NCBI RefSeq assembly: GCF_001039355.2
Contig: NW_019776093.1
Location: 90,897-114,903 of the forward strand
From: Lingula anatina
Taxonomy: Eukaryota > Brachiopoda > Lingulata > Lingulida > Lingulidae
Reading direction: 5' to 3'
DNA length: 24,007 nt
Shown here: piece after piece, positions 20,461 to 24,007 of the stretch
How positions within the stretch are numbered: the stretch's first letter is position 1
Layout: each line of letters starts with the position of its first letter
The notes under the pieces: generated by a model
Told to the model about the DNA's origin: nothing
Seen by the model: only the letters and a program-made list of their open reading frames with translations
The model's database searches: none
Made by a program: the position numbers and the translations under genes

Positions 20461-21190
20461 CTACAAATATGAAAATTACATGTATCTTCTCGTCTGGTTT
20501 GGATCGCGAACGTTCTGTTGACGATATTACGCGAACGATTCTCCGCTAAAGATAAGAAAATTGCCATCTCGTCCCATTCGCATTGCGAACGATCTCCATG
20601 TACGAGTCAGGTAATCGTTAAATGGTCCTAAATTGAACATAGACATGGATAGAAGTGACGGGTACATTTCACTTCGAGATAATATCTTGATTTTTTCATT
20701 GTCTTCCTCATTTAGGACAGCCGCCGATAACAATAACGGCGTTACAAATGACAAAGCCGCGGCCTGTGACTTCTATATGCCGGCATGATAACGCACCTTA
20801 GGCTAGTTAATAGTAATGAACTAAAGACAAAAGGCCGACGTTCCCGCAATTGAGAACGGGAATTCACATCTAACCATCTATATTTTGAGTTACCGCTCGC
20901 AGGGGCGCACTATTGTTCCTATCTCCCATTGAGAGTGTTATCGGCAATGATATCCTGATCGTATCATTGTCTTGAATCAACTGACGCATTACCTTCATGT
21001 TTGAGCTGGACAACGCGGCCATATTTGGCGACGAACTTTTCAAAAATTATCGAGTACCTCATTTTCAAGGTCGACGAAGTTTTCAAAGGGAAAAAAATTA
21101 CGTCGGCGGAAAATCGTCTGCCGACGAAATTTTCAAGAACGACGAAATTTTCAAGACTTTACCGTAATAACAGAGAATCATCAAATTATG
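20461..21190. other. CpG-richer segment between truncated TGDS and V-ATPase genes
   Basis: Roughly 700 bp with many CpG dinucleotides, for example three GCGAACG motifs (about 20506, 20531 and 20585), a TTCCCG...CGGGAA hairpin (about 20840-20862) and GGCCGACG. It contrasts with the CpG-poor introns on both sides. The longest minus-strand frame (20754-20527, 75 codons) and the plus-strand frame at 21001-21216 resemble no protein I know. The missing TGDS N-terminus and V-ATPase B C-terminal exons should be here and are not. It may be an insertion, a rearrangement scar or assembly error. Confidence 0.55.
21025..21157 (+). repeat. Degenerate CGACGAA-TTTTCAA repeat
   Basis: Four spaced copies of CGACGAAnTTTTCAA occur at about 21028, 21071, 21122 and 21140, with a partial ATTTTCAAGG at 21060. 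Spacing is irregular (about 43, 51 and 18 bp), so this is not a clean tandem array. It lies inside the CpG-richer segment and has no counterpart elsewhere in the window. Confidence 0.6.
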
Positions 21191-21358
21191 TTACTAAAAT
21201 ATGTCTTGTTTTTTAAAAAGCAACAATAGTATTTAAAATGTTCAACAATAGTACTTACTCAGCAAAATATTTTCAAAAAAATTATTTGAATTGTGGAAAA
21301 TTGAAAATTGGTCATTCTAAAAGATCTTCTTAAAAAGTTAAACAAGAACTAGATGTTA

Positions 21359-24007
<2,649 letters not shown>

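Noticed and set aside
20527-20754. 75-codon minus-strand frame as a possible gene
   Set aside because: No recognised family, no splice context linking it to TGDS or V-ATPase B; kept only as part of the odd CpG-rich segment.

Overview
The window looks like nuclear DNA of an invertebrate animal, probably a marine bilaterian; I cannot name the species. The reasons are spliced genes with GT-AG introns of about 200-1250 bp, AT-rich introns, animal-type protein families (PGRP, death domain, DZIP3-type HEPN, TGDS, V-ATPase subunit B), short MITE-like elements and no operons. One ambiguous base (n, 20458) shows it is assembled draft sequence. Splice sites were chosen by hand from GT/AG signals, phase continuity and family resemblance. 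No transcript evidence was available.

Left part (1-5800, + strand): a 39-bp palindromic tandem repeat at the edge, then a six- or seven-exon gene for a predicted type II membrane receptor. From the N-terminus it has a MyD88-like death domain, a DZIP3-type HEPN domain that has lost its RNase motif, a basic stop and one transmembrane helix, and a C-terminal extracellular peptidoglycan-recognition (PGRP) domain that has lost the zinc cysteine. This is the most striking object here: a one-chain link from peptidoglycan binding to death-domain signalling.

Middle (7100-11900, + strand): a five-exon gene, in the same orientation, for a predicted 855-residue single-pass mucin-like surface protein. 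It has a signal peptide, two kinds of Thr/Pro-rich tandem repeat, a transmembrane helix and a 268-residue cytoplasmic tail with 14 tyrosines, including an NPxY and a YxN motif. It resembles a signalling surface receptor, possibly of blood or immune cells; that role is inference.

From 11.9 to 16.5 kb there is no recognisable intact gene. It holds a frameshifted relic of a Tc1/mariner-like transposase and a 509-bp MITE with TTA target duplications (PIF/Harbinger-like).

Right part (16.6-24 kb, - strand): eight exons of a dTDP-glucose 4,6-dehydratase-like gene (TGDS) and five clear exons (plus one doubtful) of V-type ATPase subunit B. Both are incomplete at the place where they meet: V-ATPase lacks its 3' half and TGDS its Rossmann-fold 5' exons. 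In between lies about 0.7 kb of visibly CpG-richer DNA with no recognised gene. This looks like a rearrangement or an assembly misjoin. The housekeeping genes have no evident functional tie to the two receptors.
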